A stretch of 48,811 nucleotides of DNA. It comes from Candidatus Eisenbacteria bacterium (lineage in GTDB: Bacteria > Eisenbacteria > RBG-16-71-46). The stretch covers positions 1 to 48,811 of the forward strand of contig JADLBL010000005.1 of assembly GCA_020847735.1 (NCBI GenBank). The letters are read 5' to 3'. Both the position numbers and the translations under genes were made by a program. Under the pieces are notes generated by a model. The model was not told the origin of the DNA. It did no database searches and saw only the letters and a list, made by a program, of their open reading frames with translations. Each line of letters begins with the position of its first letter. Position 1 is the first letter of the stretch. Positions 1 to 11,279 of this stretch are shown one piece after another.

Positions 1-18
1 CCCGCGAATCGCTGCGTC

Positions 19-79
19 GCAGGGCTGGCCAGCTTCCTCGACGTGTCACCGACACGACTGCGTCGCTGGCCAGCCCTGC
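19..79. repeat. Large nested inverted repeat at left edge
   Basis: A perfect 15-bp inverted repeat (GCAGGGCTGGCCAGC at 19-33 and its complement at 65-79) encloses a second hairpin, CGTGTC-ACC-GACACG at 42-56. The nonamer CTGCGTCGC also occurs as a direct repeat at 12-20 and 58-66. No T-tract follows, so it is not a typical intrinsic terminator. It could be the 3' end signal of a gene outside the window or a dispersed palindromic repeat. Positions 80-247 show no gene of their own. Confidence 0.6.
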
Positions 80-247
80 TCCTTGCGCTTCACGGGCATC
101 CGTCACTCTCGGCTCACGGTTCATGAACAGGTCGGGCCAGGAATTGCGGCGGGCGCGCCGCGCTTGACCGCGCCGCGGGGTGTTGGCAGGTTGGGACGTG
201 CCGCTCCCCGCGCGTTCAGGGATGAACCGTCCACAAGGGAGATCTTC

Positions 248-892
248 GTGAAGAAGTCCTTCGTGCTCTTCGTCGCCCTCGCCGTGGCAGGGACGCTGGC
301 GGCGGCCGGCGCCCGCGCCCAGGCGTTCGGCCAGTATTCCGGCGCCACCACGCTCGGCATGAACACGCGCCTGTTCGGCGCCTACGGCTCGTTCACTCGC
401 AGCGAGTCCGAGTTGCTCGCGCAGCTGCGGCTCAGCTTCTATCCGAACGTGGACTTCGGTTTCCAGGGCGGGCTCTCGCGGGTCAGCGTGCTCGACCGCT
501 CGCGCACCTCGATCAAGGTCGGCGGCGACTTCAAGGGCATGGTCGTCCACCGCGGCGACGCGGCGCCCTTCGACCTGTCGCTCGGCGCCGCCCTCGGGGT
601 CAGTTCCGCCGAGGACTTCAACCTGCTCAGCATCGGGCCCCAGGCGGTGGCGAGCCGCACGTTCGGCAGCCCCGGGCGTGCCAACGTGACGCCCTATGTG
701 GGAGCGTTGCTGCTCTTCACGCGCAGCGATCTCAACAACGCCAACGACACCGACGTCTCGGTGCCCCTGCGTTTCGGCGCCGAGTACGCTCCGAACCCGG
801 ACATCCGGCTGGTGCTCGAGCTCGGCGTGGCGGTCAGCGACCGCATCAACGACGATCTCAAGTTGACCGTGGGGGCCAACTTCCCGTTCTGA
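248..892 (+). CDS. Secreted outer-membrane beta-barrel-like protein
   Basis: A 214-residue protein of unknown function, probably located in the outer membrane. The start is GTG at 248, because AAGGGAG (235-241) lies six bases upstream and a clean signal peptide follows (MKKSF, then a hydrophobic stretch, then an ARA-Q cleavage region near residue 24). A longer reading from 83 adds residues unlike a leader. The mature part alternates hydrophobic and polar residues in many short beta strands and ends in an aromatic residue (NFPF), as OmpW/OmpA-type barrels do. No enzyme motif is visible. It precedes the origin region as a single gene. The location is inferred from composition and the terminal Phe. 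Confidence 0.75.
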   Translation: MKKSFVLFVALAVAGTLAAAGARAQAFGQYSGATTLGMNTRLFGAYGSFTRSESELLAQLRLSFYPNVDFGFQGGLSRVSVLDRSRTSIKVGGDFKGMVVHRGDAAPFDLSLGAALGVSSAEDFNLLSIGPQAVASRTFGSPGRANVTPYVGALLLFTRSDLNNANDTDVSVPLRFGAEYAPNPDIRLVLELGVAVSDRINDDLKLTVGANFPF

Positions 893-986
893 GCCGGCGG
901 CACCGCCAGGGCCACCGCGTGGGCCGATCGCCGCGTGGTTCACAAGCGATTGCCATGCATGGCCTTGCCGCATCAGGTTTCGGTCC

Positions 987-1015
987 TTGTGACGCCTTTT
1001 GGCCAGTGCTAGCCT
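987..1015 (+). promoter_or_regulatory. Candidate sigma-70 promoter upstream of dnaA
   Basis: TTGTGA at 987-992 and TAGCCT at 1010-1015 are separated by 17 bases. The -10 fits the TANNNT form common in GC-rich genomes, and the same TAGSCT hexamer recurs before other genes here (17299, 18236, 26308). The transcript would have a leader of about 350 bases before dnaA that runs through the DnaA-box region. Confidence 0.35.
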
Positions 1016-1029
1016 CTCGCCCCTCGCGA

Positions 1030-1375
1030 AGGCCGGCTCGTGCCGGCCACGCGCGAGACCTCTCGGCATGACCGGCAAAACAATACAAAATAACAAGTTA
1101 CATGGCTGGCGCGCCATTGGCTGCCATGCCGTGGTGGTGCCGAGCATCGCCATCCCGGCCCCCGTGTGGATAACCTGTGGAGGACACACCTATCGACGAC
1201 ACTCAAACCTCTTGTTCGCTTGGCTTTCCATAGTTTCAGTTCAATGTGAGTAGTTCCCGCTTCAGGTTTCCACAACCGCCCCCTCCCCAAGGCCCGCGAC
1301 CGCGATTGAACGCCGTTCTCGCCGCCTCGAACCCTGTGGAGAAAGCTTCAAACCATTTCTGCAAGGACCGTGGAT
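1030..1375. other. dnaA upstream region with DnaA boxes (left half of a possible bipartite origin)
   Basis: There is no gene between 893 and 1375. A palindrome GCCATGCATGGC lies at 952-963 and a GGCCGGC-TCGT-GCCGGCC hairpin at 1031-1048. An AT-rich stretch at about 1075-1102 is conspicuous in this GC-rich DNA. TGTGGATAA at 1165-1173 is an exact reverse-orientation DnaA box, TGTGGAGGA at 1176-1184 is a weaker neighbour, and TGTGGAGAA at 1335-1343 has one mismatch just before dnaA. This supports DnaA binding, either for dnaA autoregulation or as one lobe of a bipartite oriC. The dnaA start is decided by AAGGA at 1363-1367. Confidence 0.65.
1165..1173 (-). promoter_or_regulatory. Consensus DnaA box
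   Basis: The complement reads TTATCCACA, an exact match to the standard DnaA box. A degenerate copy follows two bases later at 1176-1184. Confidence 0.8.
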
Positions 1376-2773
1376 ATGGCCGTCCCGCCAGTGCAACCGG
1401 AGGAGCGGACGCGTCTCTGGGAGCAGGTCCTCCTGTCTGTCAGGTCAAGGCTCGTCAGTCACCAGGCGTTCGAAACCTGGATCAGGCCGATCGTGGCCCG
1501 CGAGCTCACGCCCCAGCTGGTCGATCTCGAAGTCCCCAACGCGTTCTTCGTGGACTGGATCCACGAACACCACCTCTCGACCCTGCGTGTCGCCCTGCAT
1601 GAAGTCCTGGGCACGACGCCCCGCGTGCGCTTCACTCCACGCGAACTCGTCGCCCCCGCGCCACCCGCCCCCGCCAGGCCCGCGTCGGCCTCGCCGGCGC
1701 CGGGCGGGGCGAACGCGGCCGCACACGCGAACCGTCCGTGGGCCGAGAACCCACTCAACCCCCGCCTGACCTTCGAGTCGTTCGTCGTCGGCGGGAGCAA
1801 CCGCTTCACCCACGCGGCCTGCCGCGCGGTCGCCGAACGGCCGGGCGAGGTCTACAACCCGCTGTTCATCTACGGCGGCTCGGGCCTGGGCAAGACGCAC
1901 CTGCTGCACGCCGTGGGGCACGCGGTGAAGAACGCCCGTCCTGAAGCGCGCGTCCAGTACGTGCCGGCCGAGCGCTTCACGAACGAGATGATCTTCGCGA
2001 TCCAGCGCGGCCAGACGCTGACGTTCCGGAACCGCTACCGGAACATCGACGTGCTGCTCCTCGACGACGTTCAGTTCCTCGCCGGCAAGGAGAGCACCCA
2101 GGAGGAGTTCTTCTACACGTTCAACGCGCTCCGCGACGCGCACAAGCAGATCGTCGTGTCCGCCGACAAGGCGCCTCGCGACATCGGCCATCTCGAGGAG
2201 CGCCTGATCTCGCGCTTCAACCAGGGGCTCGTCGCCGACCTCCAGCAACCGGATCTCGAGACCCGAATCGCCATCCTGCGGAACCGCTGCGAGCAGGAGG
2301 GCGCGGGGGTCCGCCTGCAGGACGACGTGCTGCTGCTGCTCGCCGACCGCGTCCGGGGCAACGTGCGCGAACTGGAAGGCTGCCTCGTGCGGCTGTTCGC
2401 CTGGGCGTCGCTCGTGAAGCAGGAAATCACGCTCGATCTGGCCGAGGAGGTTCTGGGCCAGTACGTCGGGGTCGAGCCCGACCACCTGCAGCCCGAGCGC
2501 ATCCTGACCGCCGTGGGGGAGAAGTTCGGGGTGAAGGGCGAGGCGCTGGTCGGCAAGCGCCGAACGCAGGCGGTCGCGTTGCCGCGGCAGGTGGCGATGT
2601 ACCTGATGCGCCAGCTCACCGACCTCTCGCTCGCCGAGATCGGGCGGGCGTTCGGGGGCCGGGACCACACGACCGTCATCTACGCGTGCGAGAAGATCGC
2701 GGACCGGATCAACACCGAGGACGCCTTTCGCGAGAAGGTCAACGGCCTGATTTCCACGCTCGCCTCGGGATGA
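1376..2773 (+). CDS. dnaA: Chromosomal replication initiator DnaA
   Basis: DnaA binds DnaA boxes, melts the origin and recruits the helicase machinery. The 465-residue length is normal for the family. Domain I covers about residues 1-90 and is followed by a short Ala/Pro-rich linker. The AAA+ domain has Walker A GGSGLGKT near residue 167, Walker B LLLDDVQF, and the sensor region. Domain IV carries the DnaA signature GRDHTTVIYACEKI near the C terminus. A GTG at 1370 is also in frame, but AAGGA at 1363-1367 is only two bases from it and eight from ATG 1376, so ATG is preferred. DnaA boxes on both sides suggest autoregulation. Confidence 0.98.
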   Translation: MAVPPVQPEERTRLWEQVLLSVRSRLVSHQAFETWIRPIVARELTPQLVDLEVPNAFFVDWIHEHHLSTLRVALHEVLGTTPRVRFTPRELVAPAPPAPARPASASPAPGGANAAAHANRPWAENPLNPRLTFESFVVGGSNRFTHAACRAVAERPGEVYNPLFIYGGSGLGKTHLLHAVGHAVKNARPEARVQYVPAERFTNEMIFAIQRGQTLTFRNRYRNIDVLLLDDVQFLAGKESTQEEFFYTFNALRDAHKQIVVSADKAPRDIGHLEERLISRFNQGLVADLQQPDLETRIAILRNRCEQEGAGVRLQDDVLLLLADRVRGNVRELEGCLVRLFAWASLVKQEITLDLAEEVLGQYVGVEPDHLQPERILTAVGEKFGVKGEALVGKRRTQAVALPRQVAMYLMRQLTDLSLAEIGRAFGGRDHTTVIYACEKIADRINTEDAFREKVNGLISTLASG

Positions 2774-3000
2774 GCGGTGAGTAACCTGTGGACGGCTGGG
2801 GAGAACGGCTCCCGGGTCGGAAGTGCGTCGGAGGGCGGCCGGTTTGTCGTGGAAAGCGCGGCGCTTGTCCACGGCCTGCCGGATCGCCCGAAGACCTTGA
2901 CCACAAGGCGCTTGGCGCGGTCCTCGTGCCGATCTCCACAAACTCCACGGCGCCTACTACTACTAGGTTTCTAATTACTTGAAAAAACAAGTAGTTAGAA
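2774..3000. other. Putative oriC core: DnaA boxes, GC cluster, CTA triplets, AT-rich inverted repeat
   Basis: The dnaA-dnaN gap has the layout of a bacterial basal unwinding system. DnaA-box-like sites are TTGTCCACG (2865-2873, one mismatch), TTGACCACA (2897-2905, one mismatch) and ATCTCCACA (2932-2940, two mismatches). A short GC cluster (2948-2953) follows. Then come four CTA triplets at 2954-2965, which on the opposite strand are the TAG repeats of a DnaA-trio. Next is an AT-rich segment with an 11-bp inverted repeat, CTAATTACTTG (2971-2981) and CAAGTAGTTAG (2988-2998), whose arms pair with one G-T wobble across an A6 loop. The order box, GC cluster, trio, AT-rich matches the known architecture. 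Function is inferred. Confidence 0.75.
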
Positions 3001-3024
3001 GCCTTTCCCTGGGCTTGAAATCGC

Positions 3025-3053
3025 TTGCAGCCCCGGTATTCGCTGCCTATGAT
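3025..3053 (+). promoter_or_regulatory. Probable sigma-70 promoter of dnaN
   Basis: TTGCAG (3025-3030) and TATGAT (3048-3053) are 17 bases apart. The -10 matches the consensus at five of six positions; the -35 keeps TTG. The predicted start near 3060 gives a leader of about 90 bases before dnaN. Confidence 0.55.
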
Positions 3054-3149
3054 GCAGCCGCCTTCCTCCAAGCCCCTTCGCGCGGCCCGACTCGCGACGG
3101 CGGAAGCTGCGGAACGACATGAAGTTCCTACTTGTCAGGGAGTGACCGA

Positions 3150-6545
<3,396 letters not shown>

Positions 6546-6546
<1 letters not shown>

Positions 6547-7154
6547 TGCGCATTCGACCGCTCCTGCTGGCGGCGCTCCTCGCGGCGGCCGCAGCGCCAC
6601 GGGCGCGTGCCGCCGTCCCGCTTCCCGAGCTGCTGCTCGCGGGCGGCAGGACGTTCGCCGTCACCGGCCATCCGAGCGATGGCGGCGTGTCGTTCTCGAT
6701 GGCGGTGATGTGGCCGTTCGCCGAGCGGCTGCGCTTCGGTGTGCAGGCGTACGCGGACGACATCGGCTCCGAGCTCGTCCAGCTGTACGACCCCAACGAC
6801 GGCACGCCCTTGGGCACCGCGGCGGAATCGCACCGCTGGGCCTGGGGCGCCGCCTGGCGCGCCGACGCGGACGTGTGGCGCCGCGGCCCGTGGGCCGGGG
6901 GCGTCTCGGGTGCGTTCGGCGCGTGGCGCGTCGAGGACGATCGCCGCGGCCGGACCTACGCCGCCGGCAGCTCGGTCGGGTTCCGTCTGGGTGCGGACGT
7001 GCGGCGCTCGCTCGGGCGCGGCAGGGATCTGGGCGTCGAAATCAACTACCACCGCCTCGACCAGAGCAAGGCGGCCGCCTGGCAACACGTGGGGCGATAC
7101 GCCTCGGCCGCGATCCAGTTCCGCTGGGCCGGCGGGGGCGACAACGACCGATGA
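6546..7154 (+). CDS. Exported beta-rich protein between gyrB and gyrA
   Basis: A 202-residue protein of unknown function. The signal peptide is typical (MRIRP, Ala/Leu-rich core, ARA cleavage near residue 22). The mature region has alternating beta-strand patterns and aromatic girdle-like residues and ends AIQFRW followed by a short tail, suggesting a small outer-membrane or periplasmic beta barrel. Its ATG lies inside the gyrB stop (TGATG) with no Shine-Dalgarno of its own, so it is probably translated by reinitiation. An envelope protein locked between the two gyrase genes is unusual. It could also be a lineage-specific passenger gene. Confidence 0.7.
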
Positions 7155-7229
7155 TCGCGCGGAGGAGCCGGGGTGCGCAGGATGCGCGCCGGATCGCCGG
7201 CGGCCGCGTAACGGGGAGAGGATGACCAC

Positions 7230-9746
7230 ATGGCGCTGAACGACCGGTCGAAGATCGTCGAGATGAACATCGAAGACGAGATGAAGACCAGTTACATCAA
7301 CTACTCGATGTCGGTCATCGTCTCGCGCGCGCTGCCGGACGTCCGCGACGGCCTCAAGCCCTCGCAGCGACGGATTCTGGTCGCGATGAACGACCTGAAC
7401 CTGGCGCCGGGGCGCGGCTTCCGCAAGTGCGCCAAGATCGCGGGCGACACGTCGGGCAACTACCACCCGCACGGCGAGGGCGTCGTGTACCCGACGCTCG
7501 TGCGCCTCGCGCAGGACTGGGTCCTTCGCTATCCGCTCGTGGACGGCCAGGGCAACTTCGGCTCGATCGACGGCGACGCGCCGGCCGCCATGCGCTACAC
7601 CGAGGCCCGCCTGACCGCGCTGGCGATGGAGATGCTCGCCGACCTCGAAAAGAACACGGTGGACTTCCGGCCGAACTACGACGAGACGCGCGAGGAGCCC
7701 ACGGTCCTGCCGTCGGTGGTGCCGAACCTGCTCGTCAACGGCTGCTCGGGAATCGCCGTCGGCATGGCGACCGAGGTCCCGCCGCACAACCTGCGAGAGA
7801 TCTGCGACGCGATCGTCGCGATCATCGACCGGCCCGAGCTGGAGACCGAGGAGCTGCTCAAGATCGTCAGCGGCCCGGACTTTCCGACCGGCGGCATCAT
7901 CTACGGGACGCAGGGCATCCGCGATTGCTATCGCAGCGGCCGCGGCATCATGAAGGTGCGTGCGCGGGTTCAGGTGGAGGAGGGCAAGGGCGGCCGCATG
8001 AGCCTCGTCGCCACCGAGATCCCGTTCCAGGTGAACAAGGGCTCGTTGCTCGAGAAGATCGCCGACATGGTGCGCGACGGGAAGGTCGCCGGCATCAGCG
8101 ACCTCCGCGACGAGTCCGACCGCGACGGCATGCGCATCGTGATCGAGCTCAAGAAGGACGCGAATCCCAAGGTCGTCCTGAACAACCTGTTCGTCCACAC
8201 GCCGCTGCAGACCTCGATCGGCGCGATCATGCTCGCGCTGGTGGACAACCGGCCGCAGGTCCTGACGCTGCGTGCCATTCTCGACCAGTACATCCGCCAC
8301 CGGCGCGAGGTCGTGCGCCGGCGGACGGAGTTCGACCTCGCCGAGGCGGAGCGCCGCGCGCACATCCTCGAGGGTCTCAAGATCGCGCTGGACCACCTCG
8401 ACGCGGTCATCGCGCTGATCCGCAAGTCGAAGGATCCCGAGACGGCGCGCGAAGGCCTGATGAAGGAGTTCAAGCTCTCGGAGATCCAGGCCAACGCGAT
8501 CCTCGAGATGCGGCTGCAGCGCCTGACCGGCCTCGAACGCGAGAAGATCGAGAAGGAATATCTCGAGGTCATCCAGCTCATCGAGAAGCTCCGCTCGATC
8601 CTGGCCAGCGAGAAGAAGATGCTCGGCATCATCCAGGACGAGGTGCGCCGCCTGCGCGAGAAGTACGGTGACGATCGCCGTACGCAGATCGTGGCGGAAG
8701 AGGGCGAGATCAACTACGAGGACACCATCGAGCAGAAGGACATGGTGATCACGATCTCGCACGCGGGCTACATCAAGCGGCAGGAGGTTTCCGCGTACCG
8801 GGCGCAGCGCCGCGGCGGCAAGGGCGTGATCGGGGCGCGCACCAAGGACGACGACTTCATCGAGCACCTGTTCGTCGCGAACACGCACGCCTACCTGCTG
8901 TTCCTGACGGACCGGGGCCGTTGCTACTGGCTCAAGGTGCACGAGATCGAACAGGCCGGCCGCATGGCCAAGGGCCGCCCGCTGGTGAACCACCTCGAGG
9001 GCCTCGGCCGGGACGAGAAGGTCCAGGCGGTCGTGGCGGTCAAGACGTTCGACGACCAGCACTACCTCGTGTGCGCGACGCGCAAGGGCCTCATCAAGAA
9101 GACGGTGCTTTCGGCCTACGGCAACGTGCGCAAGGCGGGCATCAACGCGGTGCTGCTCGAGGAGGGCGACGCGCTGATCGAGGCGGTCATCACCGACGGC
9201 ACGCAGGACGTCATCCTGGCCAAGAAGAAGGGGCTCGCGATCCGCTTCCACGAGAACGAGGTGCGCGCCATGGGCCGGACCGCCTACGGCGTGAAAGCCG
9301 TGACGCTCGACGACGAGCAGGACGAGGTCGTGAGCATGGTCGGCGTCAAGCGGCAGGCCACGCTGCTGGCGGTGACCGAGAACGGTTACGGCAAGCGCAG
9401 CGAACTGGCCGAATACCGCGTGTCGCACCGCGGAGGCAAGGGCATCATCACGATCAAGACCACCGAACGGAACGGCGACGTGGTCGCGGTGAAGGAGGTC
9501 GTGGACGGCGACGAGCTCATGATCATCACCCGCCAGGGCCAGATGATCCGCATGCCGGTCAAGGGGATCTCGGTGCTCGGACGCAACACCCAGGGCGTGC
9601 GGCTCGTGAACCTCGCGGAGCCGGCCGAGGGCGAGCTGCTGCCCGACGCGGTGTCGGGCGTGACGCGCGTGGTCTCGGAGGACGACGACAACGGCGGCGA
9701 CAACGGCGAGAACGCCGCCGCCGGGGACGGACCCGTCGAGGCGTGA
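7230..9746 (+). CDS. gyrA: DNA gyrase subunit A
   Basis: GyrA is the DNA-cleaving and wrapping subunit of gyrase. The 838-residue length is normal. The catalytic Tyr is Y123 in [10 protein letters not shown]. The GyrA box QRRGGKG near residue 526 shows this is a gyrase and not topoisomerase IV. Beta-pinwheel repeats follow, then an acidic Asp/Asn/Gly tail. The quinolone-contact positions differ from E. coli: Ser83 is Gly84 here and Asp87 is Pro88. Start ATG 7230 follows a purine-rich GGGGAGAGGA block. The 75-base gap after the preceding gene holds no further gene. Confidence 0.97.
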   Translation: MALNDRSKIVEMNIEDEMKTSYINYSMSVIVSRALPDVRDGLKPSQRRILVAMNDLNLAPGRGFRKCAKIAGDTSGNYHPHGEGVVYPTLVRLAQDWVLRYPLVDGQGNFGSIDGDAPAAMRYTEARLTALAMEMLADLEKNTVDFRPNYDETREEPTVLPSVVPNLLVNGCSGIAVGMATEVPPHNLREICDAIVAIIDRPELETEELLKIVSGPDFPTGGIIYGTQGIRDCYRSGRGIMKVRARVQVEEGKGGRMSLVATEIPFQVNKGSLLEKIADMVRDGKVAGISDLRDESDRDGMRIVIELKKDANPKVVLNNLFVHTPLQTSIGAIMLALVDNRPQVLTLRAILDQYIRHRREVVRRRTEFDLAEAERRAHILEGLKIALDHLDAVIALIRKSKDPETAREGLMKEFKLSEIQANAILEMRLQRLTGLEREKIEKEYLEVIQLIEKLRSILASEKKMLGIIQDEVRRLREKYGDDRRTQIVAEEGEINYEDTIEQKDMVITISHAGYIKRQEVSAYRAQRRGGKGVIGARTKDDDFIEHLFVANTHAYLLFLTDRGRCYWLKVHEIEQAGRMAKGRPLVNHLEGLGRDEKVQAVVAVKTFDDQHYLVCATRKGLIKKTVLSAYGNVRKAGINAVLLEEGDALIEAVITDGTQDVILAKKKGLAIRFHENEVRAMGRTAYGVKAVTLDDEQDEVVSMVGVKRQATLLAVTENGYGKRSELAEYRVSHRGGKGIITIKTTERNGDVVAVKEVVDGDELMIITRQGQMIRMPVKGISVLGRNTQGVRLVNLAEPAEGELLPDAVSGVTRVVSEDDDNGGDNGENAAAGDGPVEA

Positions 9747-9753
9747 CGCGCGC

Positions 9754-10395
9754 ATGACGAAGATCTCGGAATCCACGGTCAGCCGCTTGTCGCACTACTA
9801 CCGCGTCCTCGAGGAGGTCGCGGCGGAGGGCGGCAAGGTCGTCTCGTCGCAGCTGCTCGCCGAGCGCGAAGGCATCACCTCGGCGCAGGTGCGCAAGGAC
9901 CTGTCCTGCTTCGGTTCGTTCGGACGGCGGGGGCTGGGCTACAGCGTCGAGCATCTGCGTTCCCAAATCCGCGTGATCCTCGGCCTCGACCGACGCTGGC
10001 GGGTCGCGGTGGTGGGGGCGGGGCACATCGGCTCGGCGCTGCTCTCGTACCGCGGGTTCGAATCGCAGGGTTTCGACATCGTCGCCGTCTTCGACTCCGA
10101 CCCGAAGCAGGTCGGTCGCACGGAGGGGGTGCTGACGGTCCGGCACGTGTCGCAACTCTCGGCCGAGGACGCGATCGACATCGGCGTCATCGCGACGCCC
10201 GTGCGCGCGGCGCAGGAAGTGGCGGACGCGCTCGCCGCGGCGGGCGTGCGCGGCATCCTCAACTTCGCGCCGCGCAAGCTTCGCGTGCCCGACGAGGTCT
10301 GGGTGCGCACGGTGGACATGACGACCGAGTTCGAGAGCCTGTCGTTCGCGCTCTCGCAGCCGCACGTGGCGCGCCGGAGGCGGGCGGCCGGGTGA
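9754..10395 (+). CDS. rex: Redox-sensing transcriptional repressor Rex
   Basis: Rex represses fermentative and respiratory genes and is released by NADH. The 213-residue length is typical. The N-terminal winged helix carries the QVRKDLSCFGSFGRRGLGY recognition region (near residues 47-66). A Rossmann fold follows with the VVGAGHIGSAL dinucleotide loop near residue 87. The C-terminal swap helix is present. Start ATG 9754 comes seven bases after the gyrA stop, so the two are probably cotranscribed. Its stop overlaps the following transporter start (GTGA). Confidence 0.95.
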   Translation: MTKISESTVSRLSHYYRVLEEVAAEGGKVVSSQLLAEREGITSAQVRKDLSCFGSFGRRGLGYSVEHLRSQIRVILGLDRRWRVAVVGAGHIGSALLSYRGFESQGFDIVAVFDSDPKQVGRTEGVLTVRHVSQLSAEDAIDIGVIATPVRAAQEVADALAAAGVRGILNFAPRKLRVPDEVWVRTVDMTTEFESLSFALSQPHVARRRRAAG

Positions 10396-11279
10396 GCCCG
10401 CGGGGCGGCGAGGCCCCCGCGGTCGCGGCCATGGTCGCCGCGACGCTGCTGTGGGGCGGCACCTTCGTCGCGATCCGCGACACCGTCGTTGCGATTCCGC
10501 CAGCGATGCTGGTGGGCGCGCGCTTCGCGGCGGCCGCCGCCGTCTTCGCCCTCCTCGTCGCGGCGCGCGGGCGCGCTCCGGCTGCTCGCGACGTGTGGGC
10601 GGGCCTGGGCACCGGGGTGCTCATGCTGGGCGGTTACTACTTCCAGGCCGAGGGCCTGCGCTTCACCTCGGCCGGCAGCTCGGCCTTCCTGACCTGCGCC
10701 GGAACCCTGCTCGCGGCGTTCCTGGCCTGGCCACTGCTCGGCCAGCGACCCGGAGGCATGCTCATCGCCGGGATCGCGCTGGCGCTTGCGGGCTCGGCGC
10801 TGCTGTCGCTGCGGGAAGGCCTGCGCCTTGGGCGGGGGGAACTGCTGACGCTGCTCGGCGCGGCGATCTACGCGCTGCAGGTCGTGGCGCTCGGCCGGTT
10901 CGCGCCCGCGGCGGACCCGCTCGTGCTCACGGGCGCCCAGGCGCTGACCGTCGCGCTCGCGCTCGCGCCTTCGGCGCGCGAGGCGCCCGCGGCCTTCGCC
11001 GCGCTCGGCACGGAGGGGTGGCTGCGGTTCGGGTATCTCGCGATCGCCGGCAGCATGCTCGCCCCGCTGCTGCAGGTGCTGGCGCAGCGGCGCCTGCCGC
11101 CCGGGCGCATCGGGCTGCTGTTCGCGCTCGAGCCGGTGTTCGCCGTCGCCTTCGCGCTCACGATCGGCGCCGAGCGATTCGAGTCCCGCTGGTGGCTGGG
11201 CGCCGGACTCATCCTCAGCGCGGTCGTGATGGTGGAGTGGCGCGCGGGCGCTTCAGAATCCCGGCCAGCCAGGCCGTGA
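10392..11279 (+). CDS. EamA/DMT-family transporter
   Basis: A 295-residue integral membrane protein with about ten hydrophobic helices in two EamA halves, the usual drug/metabolite transporter layout. The first half opens with the characteristic W-G-x-T-F block (LLWGGTFVAIR); the second half ends with LEPVFA near residue 245. The substrate cannot be told from sequence. Start GTG 10392 overlaps the rex stop, indicating coupling. The last 65 bases overlap, tail to tail, the gene on the opposite strand that ends at 11215. Confidence 0.88.
   Translation: MSPRGGEAPAVAAMVAATLLWGGTFVAIRDTVVAIPPAMLVGARFAAAAAVFALLVAARGRAPAARDVWAGLGTGVLMLGGYYFQAEGLRFTSAGSSAFLTCAGTLLAAFLAWPLLGQRPGGMLIAGIALALAGSALLSLREGLRLGRGELLTLLGAAIYALQVVALGRFAPAADPLVLTGAQALTVALALAPSAREAPAAFAALGTEGWLRFGYLAIAGSMLAPLLQVLAQRRLPPGRIGLLFALEPVFAVAFALTIGAERFESRWWLGAGLILSAVVMVEWRAGASESRPARP

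Noticed and set aside
83-247. N-terminal extension of the 248-892 protein
   Set aside because: GTG 248 has a ribosome site and signal peptide; the extension is Arg/Pro-rich and unlike a leader.
2971-2998. Terminator for dnaA
   Set aside because: Short AT stem with no following T-tract; better explained as part of the origin.
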